From the NCBI RefSeq assembly GCF_001314325.1, contig NZ_CP009431.1:1-64000 (forward strand): a stretch of DNA of 64,000 nucleotides. Reading direction: 5' to 3'. The DNA is from Sphingopyxis macrogoltabida. GTDB taxonomy: Bacteria > Pseudomonadota > Alphaproteobacteria > Sphingomonadales > Sphingomonadaceae. How positions within the stretch are numbered: the first letter of the stretch is position 1; each line of letters opens with the position of its first letter. The notes under the pieces are model-generated. The model was not told the origin of the DNA. It did not search any database and saw only the letters and a list, made by a program, of their open reading frames with translations. This document shows, one piece after another, positions 33,153-41,499 of this stretch. The position numbers and the translations under genes were made by a program.

Positions 33153-33998
33153 ATGGAATTCAAATGGACCACATGGAAGGTGGCAGGGGCCGCCCTCGCG
33201 CTCACTGGCTCCCTCGCTGCAATTGCAGCCGCCGCTCATGCCGCGGCGGCAGACGACGCTGCGACGATCAAGGCAGCGCTGGTCAAACGTCTCCCCAAGA
33301 CCGAGATCACCACGATCGACTGCGACAAGATCGAGGGCGTTTGCGAAGTTCAGGCACGCCAGAACCTCTTCTACATCGACCGCTCGGCGCGCTATCTCAT
33401 CATTGGCCGTGTCTACGACATGGAAACCAAGCAGGATCTCACAGCCGCTCGGTTGCTCGAAATGAACCCGGACATGCTGGTTGGCGCTGGGGGCGCTGGC
33501 GAGAGCCAAGAGGGCGCGGCCGAACCAACACAGGCACGTCAGGCAGGGGCGGGCGGCGCAGGGCCACTGCCACGTATCGATCTCGCAGCGCTGGCAGCTC
33601 TGCCCTCGAGCGGCAGCGTCGTGATGGGCAAGGGTGGCCGGACGCTCACCGTCTTCAGCGATTTCCGGTGCGGGTATTGCAAACGCCTCCACGAAACCCT
33701 CGCGACGCTCGACGTCAAGGTCGTTGAGCGACCGATTTCGGTTCTCGGCACCCGTCCAATCTCAGAGGCGGTCATCTGTGCGAGCGACAAGCGCCGCGCG
33801 GTGAACGAAGCCTATGACGGAGGCGCGATCACGAGCGGTCGGCGCTGCGATACCTCGGGCCTCGATGCCAATGAGGCCTTTGCGAGGAAGCATGGGTTCA
33901 CCGGCACCCCGGTCATTGTGCGCGACGATGGCGCTGTCCTCCACGGCTTCCGCCCTCGCGAGTTCCTTGAAACCTGGCTGAAGGAGAAGGTGTCATGA
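33153..33998 (+). CDS. DsbC-type thiol:disulfide isomerase
   Basis: A 281-residue periplasmic disulfide isomerase. A signal peptide (LTGSLAAIAAAAHAAA) leads to a DsbC dimerisation-like N-terminal region (TIKAALVKRLPKTEITTIDC, NLFYIDRSARYLIIGRVYD). A thioredoxin fold follows with the active-site CGYC at about residue 171 and the cis-Pro loop GTPVIVRDDG. In F-type systems DsbC/TrbB fold the many disulfide-rich Tra proteins such as TraN, TraU and TraH. It lies between traB and traV. Confidence 0.9.
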   Translation: MEFKWTTWKVAGAALALTGSLAAIAAAAHAAAADDAATIKAALVKRLPKTEITTIDCDKIEGVCEVQARQNLFYIDRSARYLIIGRVYDMETKQDLTAARLLEMNPDMLVGAGGAGESQEGAAEPTQARQAGAGGAGPLPRIDLAALAALPSSGSVVMGKGGRTLTVFSDFRCGYCKRLHETLATLDVKVVERPISVLGTRPISEAVICASDKRRAVNEAYDGGAITSGRRCDTSGLDANEAFARKHGFTGTPVIVRDDGAVLHGFRPREFLETWLKEKVS

Positions 33999-34705
33999 AC
34001 ACCAAAGGCGCAATGGCAATCGCGGCTGTGACGTTCGGGCTGTCGGCCTGTACGACGCTCGGTACCAACGTAAGTGGCAAGTTTCGCTGCGAGGCTGCAG
34101 ACGGTATCTGCGCGCCTTCGCTGGTGATCGATGACAGCGCAATTGCGCGGATCGAGGAAACGACCTCGGCTGATCTTCTGAACCCTGCAGGTCCATTCCG
34201 GATGGACGACGGGATCTCCGCGCCTGTGCGGGGCCAGTCGCTCGGTTCCGAAGCACTCGTTGCGCGTTCGTCGCCGAGTTACGAGCTGTCTGTCGTGTTT
34301 CCGGGCTACACGGATGCCGCAGGCACAGCCCATGCCCGCATCGCGGTGCCAGTTAAGGCGATGCTCCCGGGCCGGGGCGATGCTCTCGAGACAATTGCGC
34401 TACGAGGTGCAAAGCCTGCGCGTGCTCAGGGGTTGTTGGCGGCCGCCGAGAGCGCACCGCAATTCATGGCGATTGCCCCTGGCATCTTGGATGACGGTCA
34501 GCCGGGTTCCCTAAGCGCTGAGACTGCCATGGCGTCCAATCTTCCAAAGACCCCAGCGCCGATCCAGCAGGCCCCAGCCCAGCAAGCGGCTTCTCAGCCT
34601 GCCAACCCGATCGCTGAGATCGAGGCGAAGGTCTCCGAGCGCCTCGCATCACAGCAGCGATTGCCGAGGCGCGAGGCCACCTCATTCCCTGCAACGCCGG
34701 AGTAA
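33995..34705 (+). CDS. traV: TraV, conjugative transfer lipoprotein
   Basis: A 236-residue outer-membrane lipoprotein. The lipobox LSAC is at about residues 16-19, followed by TTLGTNVSGKFRCEA and the Cys pattern of TraV/VirB7. The rest is a variable Ala/Pro/Gln-rich periplasmic tail. It overlaps the dsbC stop by four bases (ATGA). In the F system TraV anchors TraK in the outer membrane. Confidence 0.85.
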   Translation: MNTKGAMAIAAVTFGLSACTTLGTNVSGKFRCEAADGICAPSLVIDDSAIARIEETTSADLLNPAGPFRMDDGISAPVRGQSLGSEALVARSSPSYELSVVFPGYTDAAGTAHARIAVPVKAMLPGRGDALETIALRGAKPARAQGLLAAAESAPQFMAIAPGILDDGQPGSLSAETAMASNLPKTPAPIQQAPAQQAASQPANPIAEIEAKVSERLASQQRLPRREATSFPATPE

Positions 34706-34711
34706 CGCGCC

Positions 34712-37285
34712 ATGCTGCAGGCCTTCACCAATATCATCGATCTGGTAACCGGCGATGCTCGCAAGCCTGAGCAGAACGCCCGGCCTGCCAGCGTTCCAAT
34801 GCTCTCACATTTCCTCGGATATCGCTCGTTCGATGAGGAGAAGCGTATCTTTCATCAGGTCCGCTCGAAGGGTTTCATCATCGAGCTCGCGCCGCTTGTC
34901 GGTGCAAACGACCGGGTCAATGATGTGATCGGGTCGCTGTTTTCCGACATTCTTCTTCCCGGCACCAAGTTCTCGGTAACGAACTATTCGAGCCCGCGCG
35001 TTGCCGAGAAACTGCAGACCTGGGCGTTGCCGCGTTACAAGGCTTCGGGGGTTTTCCAGACGCTCGCCCGCCATCGCGTCGACAAATTGCGCAATGGAGC
35101 ATGGTCGACACTTGCCAGCGATGGCCCGTTCTTTGTGCGGAGCTTTCGCGTGTTGCTGGCAGTCGGGATAAGTGACGGTTCGGGCCTTTCGACCGATGAC
35201 CTCCTGACCATGCGCGAGGGGATCATTTCTGCCCTCGATTCCATCGATGTCCCGGTCAAGGAATTCGCTCCGACCGACCTCATCCGCTTCTTCGATGAGG
35301 TCCTCGCCCCGTCCACTGGCGCTGGCGATGAAGTGCCGGGATACAACCGGTTCGATCCCATCAATGAGCAATGCATCAGGCGGGATCTCGTCACCCATGT
35401 CGGGCGAGACCGCCTCGTGCTTGAGGCACAGTCGTTGCGGCCCACCGGGTCATCAGTCGATGGCGTGCCCGAGTTGAAGGACTACGTGCCTGAGCGCTTC
35501 GATGTGCGCACCATGGCGGTGCGCAATTTTCCGGATCGCTGGGCACCCTGGGATAGCCAGAAGGTGATTGGGGACATCTTCAATCCCAAGCTCTCGCTGC
35601 CCTGTCCCGTCTTGCAGACGGCTTGTGGGGTGATCCCCAACCAGGAGTCTTCTGAAGCAAAGGCCGGCTACAAGTTCGTACGCACCAGCTCGCTTGCGGA
35701 AGGCAAGGGCGTGAAGCTTGTGCCCAAGCTGCGTACCGAAGCGGCTGAGTGGCAGTTCGTGGCCGACCGGGTCAAGCAGGGCGAGAAGCTCGTGTCCTGC
35801 TACTATGCTGTCACGATCATCGCCCCGAAGGGCCGGGGCGAGCCCTGCGAGCGGACCCTGAAGGCTCTCTACAAGGCGAGCGGGTGGGATCTGATTGACG
35901 AAACCCATATCCAGCTTCCCGCCTTCATGGCGCACTTTCCGCTGCTGCTGGCTGACGGGCTCGACAGCGACCTCAAGCGAATGAAGCGCATGCGCACCAT
36001 GCGCTCGGCGAATCTTGCCGCGATTGCGCCGATCCAGGGCGAATACATCGGCGGCAACATCCCGCACCTGCTCTTCATCGGACGCCGAGGGCAGCCGCAA
36101 TTCTGGTCACCCTTCCAGAACAGTGCCGGCAACCACAATGTCGCGATCTCGGGCAAGTCCGGTTCGGGCAAGTCAGTGCTGCTACAGGACCTCACGGCTA
36201 GTTTTGCAGGGGTAGGGGCCAAGACCATCGTGATCGATGACGGCCGCAGCTTCGAGCATATGGCCAAGGCGCTGGGCGGGACCTTCACCGAGTTCAAGCT
36301 GTCTTCGGGCATTTCGATCAACCCGTTTCGGATGATCGACGAGACCCTTGCCGAAGGGGACGACGATTATCTGGTGGACTGCCTTGCGATGCTCAAATCC
36401 ATCGTTTCGCAGATGGCGCGCAACGAGACCCGGCTCAATGACACAGAACGCGGGCTGATCGACCAGGCGGTCAATCTTGTTTGGGACACCCATGGGCGGG
36501 ACGGCACAATCGATCACGTGATGCAGGCCCTCAAGGGCCACGAGCATCCCTTCGCCTATGATCTGGCGACCTCGCTGCTGCCGTTCGCTGCAAAGGGAAC
36601 CTATGGGAAGTTCTTCCTTGGCGATGCCAACCTTGATCTGTCGGCCGATCTTACCGTGTTTGAGCTCTCGGACCTTGCGACCCGGGTGGAGCTGCGCGGC
36701 GTCGTTCTGACCTCGATCATGTTCATTGCCTCGCAGGTTATGCGCCGGATGGACCGCGCGATCCCGAAACCGCTGATCATCGATGAGGCCTGGCAGATGC
36801 TGAAGGGTGGGGCGATGGCCGACTTCGTCGAGACCTATTCGCGCACCTGCCGCAAATATGGCGGCGCGCTGATCACCGCGACGCAGTCGATCCACGATTA
36901 CTACAAATCCGAAGGCTCGCGGGCCGCCCTCGAAAACTCCGACTGGTTCCTCATCCTCCAGCAGAAGGGCGAGACCATCTCGGATTTTCGCAATTCGGAT
37001 CGGTTCGAGATGGACAACATGACCGAGGCTTTGCTGCGGTCACTGAAGCGGAACGGCACCGACTATTCGGACATCTTCATCCGGGGTCCAGAGACCGAAT
37101 GCGTCGCTCGGCTCGTCCTCGACCGGTTTTCGGGCACGCTCTATTCATCGAGCCCGCACGTTTTCGCTCAGATCGAGGACTATTTGCACCGTGGCTACCG
37201 GATGCCCGAAGCGATCGAGGCAGTCGCATTCCCTGAACAACATCAGGTGCCTGAAGATCTTCCGATGAGGGAGGCTGCGGAATGA
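34712..37285 (+). CDS. traC: TraC, VirB4-like assembly ATPase
   Basis: An 857-residue conjugation ATPase of the TraC/VirB4 family. The N-terminal TraC domain (residues 30-440) precedes the motor domain: Walker A GKSGSGKSVL at about 480, Walker B PLIIDEAWQML at about 688, and a Gln motif in ITATQSIHDYY. It powers pilus assembly from the inner membrane. Full length; overlaps the next gene by four bases. Confidence 0.94.
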   Translation: MLQAFTNIIDLVTGDARKPEQNARPASVPMLSHFLGYRSFDEEKRIFHQVRSKGFIIELAPLVGANDRVNDVIGSLFSDILLPGTKFSVTNYSSPRVAEKLQTWALPRYKASGVFQTLARHRVDKLRNGAWSTLASDGPFFVRSFRVLLAVGISDGSGLSTDDLLTMREGIISALDSIDVPVKEFAPTDLIRFFDEVLAPSTGAGDEVPGYNRFDPINEQCIRRDLVTHVGRDRLVLEAQSLRPTGSSVDGVPELKDYVPERFDVRTMAVRNFPDRWAPWDSQKVIGDIFNPKLSLPCPVLQTACGVIPNQESSEAKAGYKFVRTSSLAEGKGVKLVPKLRTEAAEWQFVADRVKQGEKLVSCYYAVTIIAPKGRGEPCERTLKALYKASGWDLIDETHIQLPAFMAHFPLLLADGLDSDLKRMKRMRTMRSANLAAIAPIQGEYIGGNIPHLLFIGRRGQPQFWSPFQNSAGNHNVAISGKSGSGKSVLLQDLTASFAGVGAKTIVIDDGRSFEHMAKALGGTFTEFKLSSGISINPFRMIDETLAEGDDDYLVDCLAMLKSIVSQMARNETRLNDTERGLIDQAVNLVWDTHGRDGTIDHVMQALKGHEHPFAYDLATSLLPFAAKGTYGKFFLGDANLDLSADLTVFELSDLATRVELRGVVLTSIMFIASQVMRRMDRAIPKPLIIDEAWQMLKGGAMADFVETYSRTCRKYGGALITATQSIHDYYKSEGSRAALENSDWFLILQQKGETISDFRNSDRFEMDNMTEALLRSLKRNGTDYSDIFIRGPETECVARLVLDRFSGTLYSSSPHVFAQIEDYLHRGYRMPEAIEAVAFPEQHQVPEDLPMREAAE

Positions 37286-37659
37286 GCACGCCTTCTCGTC
37301 CCTTGGCCTGTCCCCTTGGCCGTTCCCTGATGCGTCACTCGGCCACTGCGCGCCGCAAGAAGGCCGCTCAGGATCTTCTCGTTATCGCTCTTCGGCTCAG
37401 CGGTTGGTTTGCCACCAGCGCGCTTGCGACCCTCGGCATCGCCACCCTGTTCTTCCTTGTCCTTGGCGGCTTCACTCTCGATGGCCTGATGCTCCAGCTG
37501 GACAATCTCGCGTCGCGCTTCGTTGCAGCAGACGCTTCGAGACGCGGCCAGTTCGCGGCCATCAGCTTCGGCGTCATGCTCACAGGCTTTGTGCTGATCG
37601 CCTTCTTCCGCCGCGCGAGCCTGATTTCAGCCTTCCTTGTAGCCGGAGATGACCAATGA
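37282..37659 (+). CDS. Small membrane protein in the tra operon
   Basis: A 125-residue protein with two hydrophobic segments (GWFATSALATLGIATLFFLVL and ISFGVMLTGFVLIAFF) and a basic N-terminus. It is not an F plasmid standard gene and I do not recognise a family. It overlaps both traC and the following trbI-like gene by four bases, so it is co-translated and probably a mating-pair accessory of sphingomonad plasmids. Confidence 0.65.
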   Translation: MSTPSRPLACPLGRSLMRHSATARRKKAAQDLLVIALRLSGWFATSALATLGIATLFFLVLGGFTLDGLMLQLDNLASRFVAADASRRGQFAAISFGVMLTGFVLIAFFRRASLISAFLVAGDDQ

Positions 37660-38207
37660 CGGACCTTTTCGACCATATGGCTGCGCCTGCCACACCCGCG
37701 TCTGCAAAGGCCTCGCAGGTCAGACCTCGCAGTCGCTTTGCCGCGCTGTCGGCTCGCGAAATCCTCCTGTTCGCGGGCGCGGCGACGACCTTTGTCTGGG
37801 GGGCCTGGGTCACCAAGAGTGTTGCCGCACAGGGGTCAGGGCAGCAGGAATTCGTCCAGCTTCAGCTGCAGGGCATCATCGGGGAGTATCTCCAGGCACA
37901 GGCACGCTCGAACGCTGACGAGCAAACCGCCGCACGGCAAACCGCTGTCTTCATGGCAGCGCTGGATGAGACCGTCTCCGGCCTGTCGAGATCCGGGAAA
38001 GTCGTGCTCGTTCACGAGGCGATTGTGGGGGGCGAAGTTCCCGACGTTACGCAGAGCGTGAAGACTGCCGTTTACGCAAAGGTTCCGCGTCCCCAACCGG
38101 CGCAGGCGCTCGGCGCTGCTCCTCAGGGGCAGGCGGCCCGCGTTGAACAAGAGATGCAGGCCTTTATGGCTGCCAATCAGGGACGTCAGCGCGATGGCAA
38201 ACCCTGA
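37656..38207 (+). CDS. trbI: TrbI-like F-type transfer protein
   Basis: A 183-residue protein with one membrane anchor (ILLFAGAATTFVWGAWVT) and a periplasmic part. The layout and position between traC and traW match F-type TrbI (pilus retraction), with a typical VVLVHEAIVGGEVPDVT stretch. The Gln/Ala-rich C-terminus overlaps the peptidase gene start. Confidence 0.65.
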   Translation: MTDLFDHMAAPATPASAKASQVRPRSRFAALSAREILLFAGAATTFVWGAWVTKSVAAQGSGQQEFVQLQLQGIIGEYLQAQARSNADEQTAARQTAVFMAALDETVSGLSRSGKVVLVHEAIVGGEVPDVTQSVKTAVYAKVPRPQPAQALGAAPQGQAARVEQEMQAFMAANQGRQRDGKP

Positions 38208-38793
38208 TCCGCTCCTTCGTTCGGCTCAGCGCAAGGGGTTTGCTCCGCTTTTGTCGGACGACGAGCCTCCTGCGACGACAGGCAGGACCAGACGCCTTTC
38301 GACCGGCGGCAGGCTTATGGCGATCTCTGCTATCTGTCTCGTTGCAGGTGCCCTCAGCGCAGCTTCGAAGTGGAGCGAGAACCACGCGCTGATGATCAAC
38401 GTGACGGACTCGCTCCCGAACTGGGCGTTCATGGTAGAGGCGAGGCGTTTTCCGGTGCGCGGGGACTATGTGGTTTTCCATCCCGGTCATGATCCCATTA
38501 CGGTCAAGTATTTTGGGGCGAAGCCGGCGGCTTTCACCAAGATCGCTCTTGGTCTGCCAGGCGACACGGTGACGCGCATCGGCAATGATGTGCACGTCAA
38601 CGGGAAGCGCGTGGCGACCATCAAACCTATGACGAAGCGAGCCGATCCTCTTGCCGCTGGCCCGCTTGGAGTTGTGCCGGAGGGCTGCATTTTTGCAGGC
38701 ACTCCGCACAAGGACGGGTTCGACAGCCGCTATGCGCATATCGGTTTTGTGTGCCGCGACCGGCTTGTCGGCACCGGGCAGCCAATCCTGTGA
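38194..38793 (+). CDS. S26-family signal peptidase (conjugative, TraF-like)
   Basis: A 199-residue membrane peptidase of the S26/RP4 TraF type. One N-terminal membrane segment (LMAISAICLVAGALSAAS) is followed by the Ser-bearing box TDSLPNWAFM (usual S-x-P) and ALGLPGDTVTR, the conserved box around the catalytic Lys (here in FTKIALG). It ends with DSRYAHIGFV. It likely processes the TraA pilin or another Tra precursor. It overlaps the upstream gene by 14 bp. Confidence 0.85.
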   Translation: MANPDPLLRSAQRKGFAPLLSDDEPPATTGRTRRLSTGGRLMAISAICLVAGALSAASKWSENHALMINVTDSLPNWAFMVEARRFPVRGDYVVFHPGHDPITVKYFGAKPAAFTKIALGLPGDTVTRIGNDVHVNGKRVATIKPMTKRADPLAAGPLGVVPEGCIFAGTPHKDGFDSRYAHIGFVCRDRLVGTGQPIL

Positions 38794-39452
38794 GGGTCGC
38801 TTTCTCCTTCCTTGTTGCTGGCGGACTTGCGGTGTCAGCGACGGCTTCGAGCGGCGGGGCAGTGTCGGGGCAAAGCGTCGACCACGGGCAGATGGGCCAG
38901 ACATGGTCCATTGCTGAGCCAGATCTCCTGAGCGTTATCAAGGCGCGGCTCGACCATGCGGCTGCGACCGGAAAACTCGATCAGATGAATCGCCAGTTCG
39001 CCGAGAAGGTGAAGGCGAGGGTGATGCGCCCGGTCCCGGTCTCCGGGATTTCGCCTGCAGAAGAGACCCGGAGTTGGGAGTTCGATCCGTCGATCCGGAT
39101 CGACAAGGACATCCGTGATCACAAGGGGAACCTGATTGCTGTGGCGGGTCAGCGCGTCAATCCTCTTGCCGCCGCTGCGCTTAGCAAGAAGCTCCTCTTT
39201 GTTGATGGTGACGATCCGGCAGAAGTCGAATGGGCGATGAAGCACGGGGGCGATGCGCGCGCCAAGATCGTCTTCGTTGATGGCTCTCCCTTCGAGCTCA
39301 TGAAGGCTCACCAGCGCCGGTTCTACTTTGATCAGGACGGCCGTCTTACCACCTATTTCGGGATACGCCGGACCCCGGCGCTGGTCGAGCAGCGCGGCGA
39401 CGTCCTCATAGTCACTGAGCAAGCCATTGCGCGCAAGGGGAGGGGGGCATGA
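38790..39452 (+). CDS. traW: TraW, type-F conjugative transfer protein
   Basis: A 220-residue periplasmic TraW. GTG 38790 overlaps the previous stop (GTGA) and gives a good signal peptide (VAFSFLVAGGLAVSATA). Family blocks are WSIAEPDLL, RSWEFDPSIRIDKDIRD, INPL-like QRVNPLAA, VDGSPFELM and FDQDGRLTTYFGIRRTPAL. In F-type systems TraW works with TrbC in pilus assembly. Confidence 0.9.
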   Translation: MRVAFSFLVAGGLAVSATASSGGAVSGQSVDHGQMGQTWSIAEPDLLSVIKARLDHAAATGKLDQMNRQFAEKVKARVMRPVPVSGISPAEETRSWEFDPSIRIDKDIRDHKGNLIAVAGQRVNPLAAAALSKKLLFVDGDDPAEVEWAMKHGGDARAKIVFVDGSPFELMKAHQRRFYFDQDGRLTTYFGIRRTPALVEQRGDVLIVTEQAIARKGRGA

Positions 39453-39721
39453 ACTCCTGGCGCAATCTGGTTCCGGCTCCCCTTGCTGCCCCCGAAACGC
39501 GCGGGCTCAAGGCGGCACGTTTGCGCACGATGACAGGGCTCTTTCTGGTCGCTGCCCTCGTTGTCTCGTTCGGGGCACTTCGGGCGCTATCCGGCATCTT
39601 TGCTCTCGCACTGTTCGCAGGCGCTACGACCTTCGCTCTGGTTCAGGGGGTCCTTTGGGTCCGGGCCAAAAACGCGGCGGATGATGCCTGGTTGATGAGG
39701 GAGAGAGACGATGCGCTCTAG
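39449..39721 (+). CDS. Small membrane protein between traW and traU
   Basis: A 90-residue protein with two hydrophobic segments (MTGLFLVAALVVSFGALRAL and IFALALFAGATTFALVQGV). It overlaps traW by four bases and traU by eleven. No family recognised; as with the gene at 37282 it seems an accessory of this transfer lineage. Confidence 0.62.
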   Translation: MNSWRNLVPAPLAAPETRGLKAARLRTMTGLFLVAALVVSFGALRALSGIFALALFAGATTFALVQGVLWVRAKNAADDAWLMRERDDAL

Positions 39722-40751
39722 GCTCCTTGCGCTCCTCCTGGGCTTTGCGTCCCTGTTCATGGCGGCATCCGTGCTGGCTCCCCCGGTTCTGGCTCAGGGT
39801 CTTCCCAGCGGGCCTGGTCGGTGCTCAGGCAGTTTCGTCAATCCGGTGACCGATGTGTGCTGGGGCTGCATGTTCCCCTTGTCGCTGGGCTCGCTCAAGA
39901 TCTGGCCATCATCGCGTGCCGACACCGACAATCCGGATCTTCCGATCTGCGCCTGCGGCACGCCGGTGCCGCGCATCGGCCTTGCGATCGGGTTCTGGGA
40001 GCCGGTCCGGCTGATTGATGTCTCGACCAAGCCGTGGTGCTTTCCGAACCTTGGCGGCATCAAGCTCGACCCCGGCTTTCCGATCGGTAACGGTTATGCC
40101 TCGGACGGCGCGCAGCTAGGGGGCCAGTCCCAGCGCACCGCCAAATACCACGTGCACTATTACATCTACCCGCTTCTGTACTGGCTCGAAGTGGTGACCG
40201 ATTTCCTGTGTCTCGAGGCGAGCTCGTTCGACGTTGCCTATATGAGCGAGATCGATCCGCTTTGGCAGGACGACGAGCTGGCATCTCTCCTCAATCCCGA
40301 GGCCGCGCTTTTCACCTCAGTCATCGCGCAGGCCGCCTGCTCAGCCGATTGCATCTCGGCCAGCGCAAGATTGCCTATGGACGAGCTGTTCTGGTGCTCT
40401 GGTTGCCAGGGTTCGATGTATCCGATGAACGGCAATGTTGGTGCCAATATCGGCATCAAGCAGTCAGCGCGGCTCGCGGCCGAGCGCATGGTCTACAAGC
40501 TCCACCGTCAGGGTCTGGCCTGGGGCACCAGCGGATCGAAAGCGCTGTGTTCCAAGTACATCATGCCGATCCTCAAGAAGAGCCAGTACCGGATGCAGCA
40601 GGTAAATCCGACGCCCATGGTGAGTGGCCGCGAAGCCTGTTCTCCGATTGGAGCGACCACGATCTTGCCCAAATCTGGGCAGGTCTATCCCGTCAAAGGC
40701 GAGGATGTCGGCTTCCTCCTCTGGCGCAAACGCAATTGTTGCATGCTGTGA
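39711..40751 (+). CDS. traU: TraU, conjugal transfer protein
   Basis: A 346-residue periplasmic TraU. After a signal peptide (LLALLLGFASLFMAASVLA) come the Cys-rich TraU blocks: NPVTDVCWGCMFPLSLGSL, CACGTPVPRIGLAIGFWEP, STKPWCFPNLGG and FWCSGCQGSMYPMNG. The C-terminus ends RKRNCCML. Needed for DNA transfer and pilus function in F-type systems; disulfide folding should depend on the DsbC-like protein. Confidence 0.94.
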   Translation: MRSRLLALLLGFASLFMAASVLAPPVLAQGLPSGPGRCSGSFVNPVTDVCWGCMFPLSLGSLKIWPSSRADTDNPDLPICACGTPVPRIGLAIGFWEPVRLIDVSTKPWCFPNLGGIKLDPGFPIGNGYASDGAQLGGQSQRTAKYHVHYYIYPLLYWLEVVTDFLCLEASSFDVAYMSEIDPLWQDDELASLLNPEAALFTSVIAQAACSADCISASARLPMDELFWCSGCQGSMYPMNGNVGANIGIKQSARLAAERMVYKLHRQGLAWGTSGSKALCSKYIMPILKKSQYRMQQVNPTPMVSGREACSPIGATTILPKSGQVYPVKGEDVGFLLWRKRNCCML

Positions 40752-40761
40752 GGTCGCGCCA

Positions 40762-41499
40762 ATGAATCGCAGAGGACTCTTCCCCGCTCTCGCCGCCAGC
40801 CTGCTGCTTGGTGTGACCGCCGTCGTTGCTCAGGATTTGACGGACTTTGATCCCAAAGCGATCGAGGCGCGGGCCGATACATTCAAGGCCGACGCCCAGG
40901 CGCTCTTCGACTATGCTACCGCCAACGCGCAAACCCAAGGCGAAGAGGCGCAGACGGTTGTCGCGCAAGGCTATGAGGCGGTTGAAGGCCTGGATGTCTC
41001 GCAGATCGCGGGGAAAGATGGCCCCGTCGACTTCGACGAAATGGTGGCTGGCGCCAGGGCCGGCATGGCCCGCCCCAAGGGTGCGCCGCTGTTTGTGGCC
41101 TTCGCGAGCCTGTCGATGCCCGAAGAGGCGCTCGCACAGATGATCGCTGACACGACCAAGGCAGGCGGCGTTGTCGTTTTCCGCGGCTTCTCCACCGGCA
41201 ATCCGCAGACCTTCATCAGCGGTATCCGCAAGGTTGTCGACCAGTCTGGCGCAAGCAATGTGGCAATCGATCCCCGGCTGTTTCGATCCTTCGGTGTCGA
41301 CCGGGTTCCCACCTATGTGGCTCTCGCGACCGATTTCGAGCCCTGCGATCAGCTCGATTGTGTGACCGCGCCGCCGCCGCATGATCGCATCTCAGGCAAT
41401 ACCAGTGTGGCTTATGTGCTCGAGACCTTCGCCGGGGCGGGCGGGCCGGGCGCGCCGGTTGCCCGTCTAGCTCTTGCCAATCTGAGGGGGAAAAGGTGA
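40762..41499 (+). CDS. trbC: TrbC, type-F conjugative pilus assembly protein
   Basis: A 245-residue periplasmic TrbC. Signal peptide LFPALAASLLLGVTAVVA, then a helical spacer and the TrbC domain with LFVAFASLSMPEEALAQM, GGVVVFRGF and VAIDPRLFRSFGVDRVPTYV. ATG 40762 fits the signal peptide. It overlaps traN by four bases. TraU-TrbC-TraN order is as in F-type systems. Confidence 0.9.
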   Translation: MNRRGLFPALAASLLLGVTAVVAQDLTDFDPKAIEARADTFKADAQALFDYATANAQTQGEEAQTVVAQGYEAVEGLDVSQIAGKDGPVDFDEMVAGARAGMARPKGAPLFVAFASLSMPEEALAQMIADTTKAGGVVVFRGFSTGNPQTFISGIRKVVDQSGASNVAIDPRLFRSFGVDRVPTYVALATDFEPCDQLDCVTAPPPHDRISGNTSVAYVLETFAGAGGPGAPVARLALANLRGKR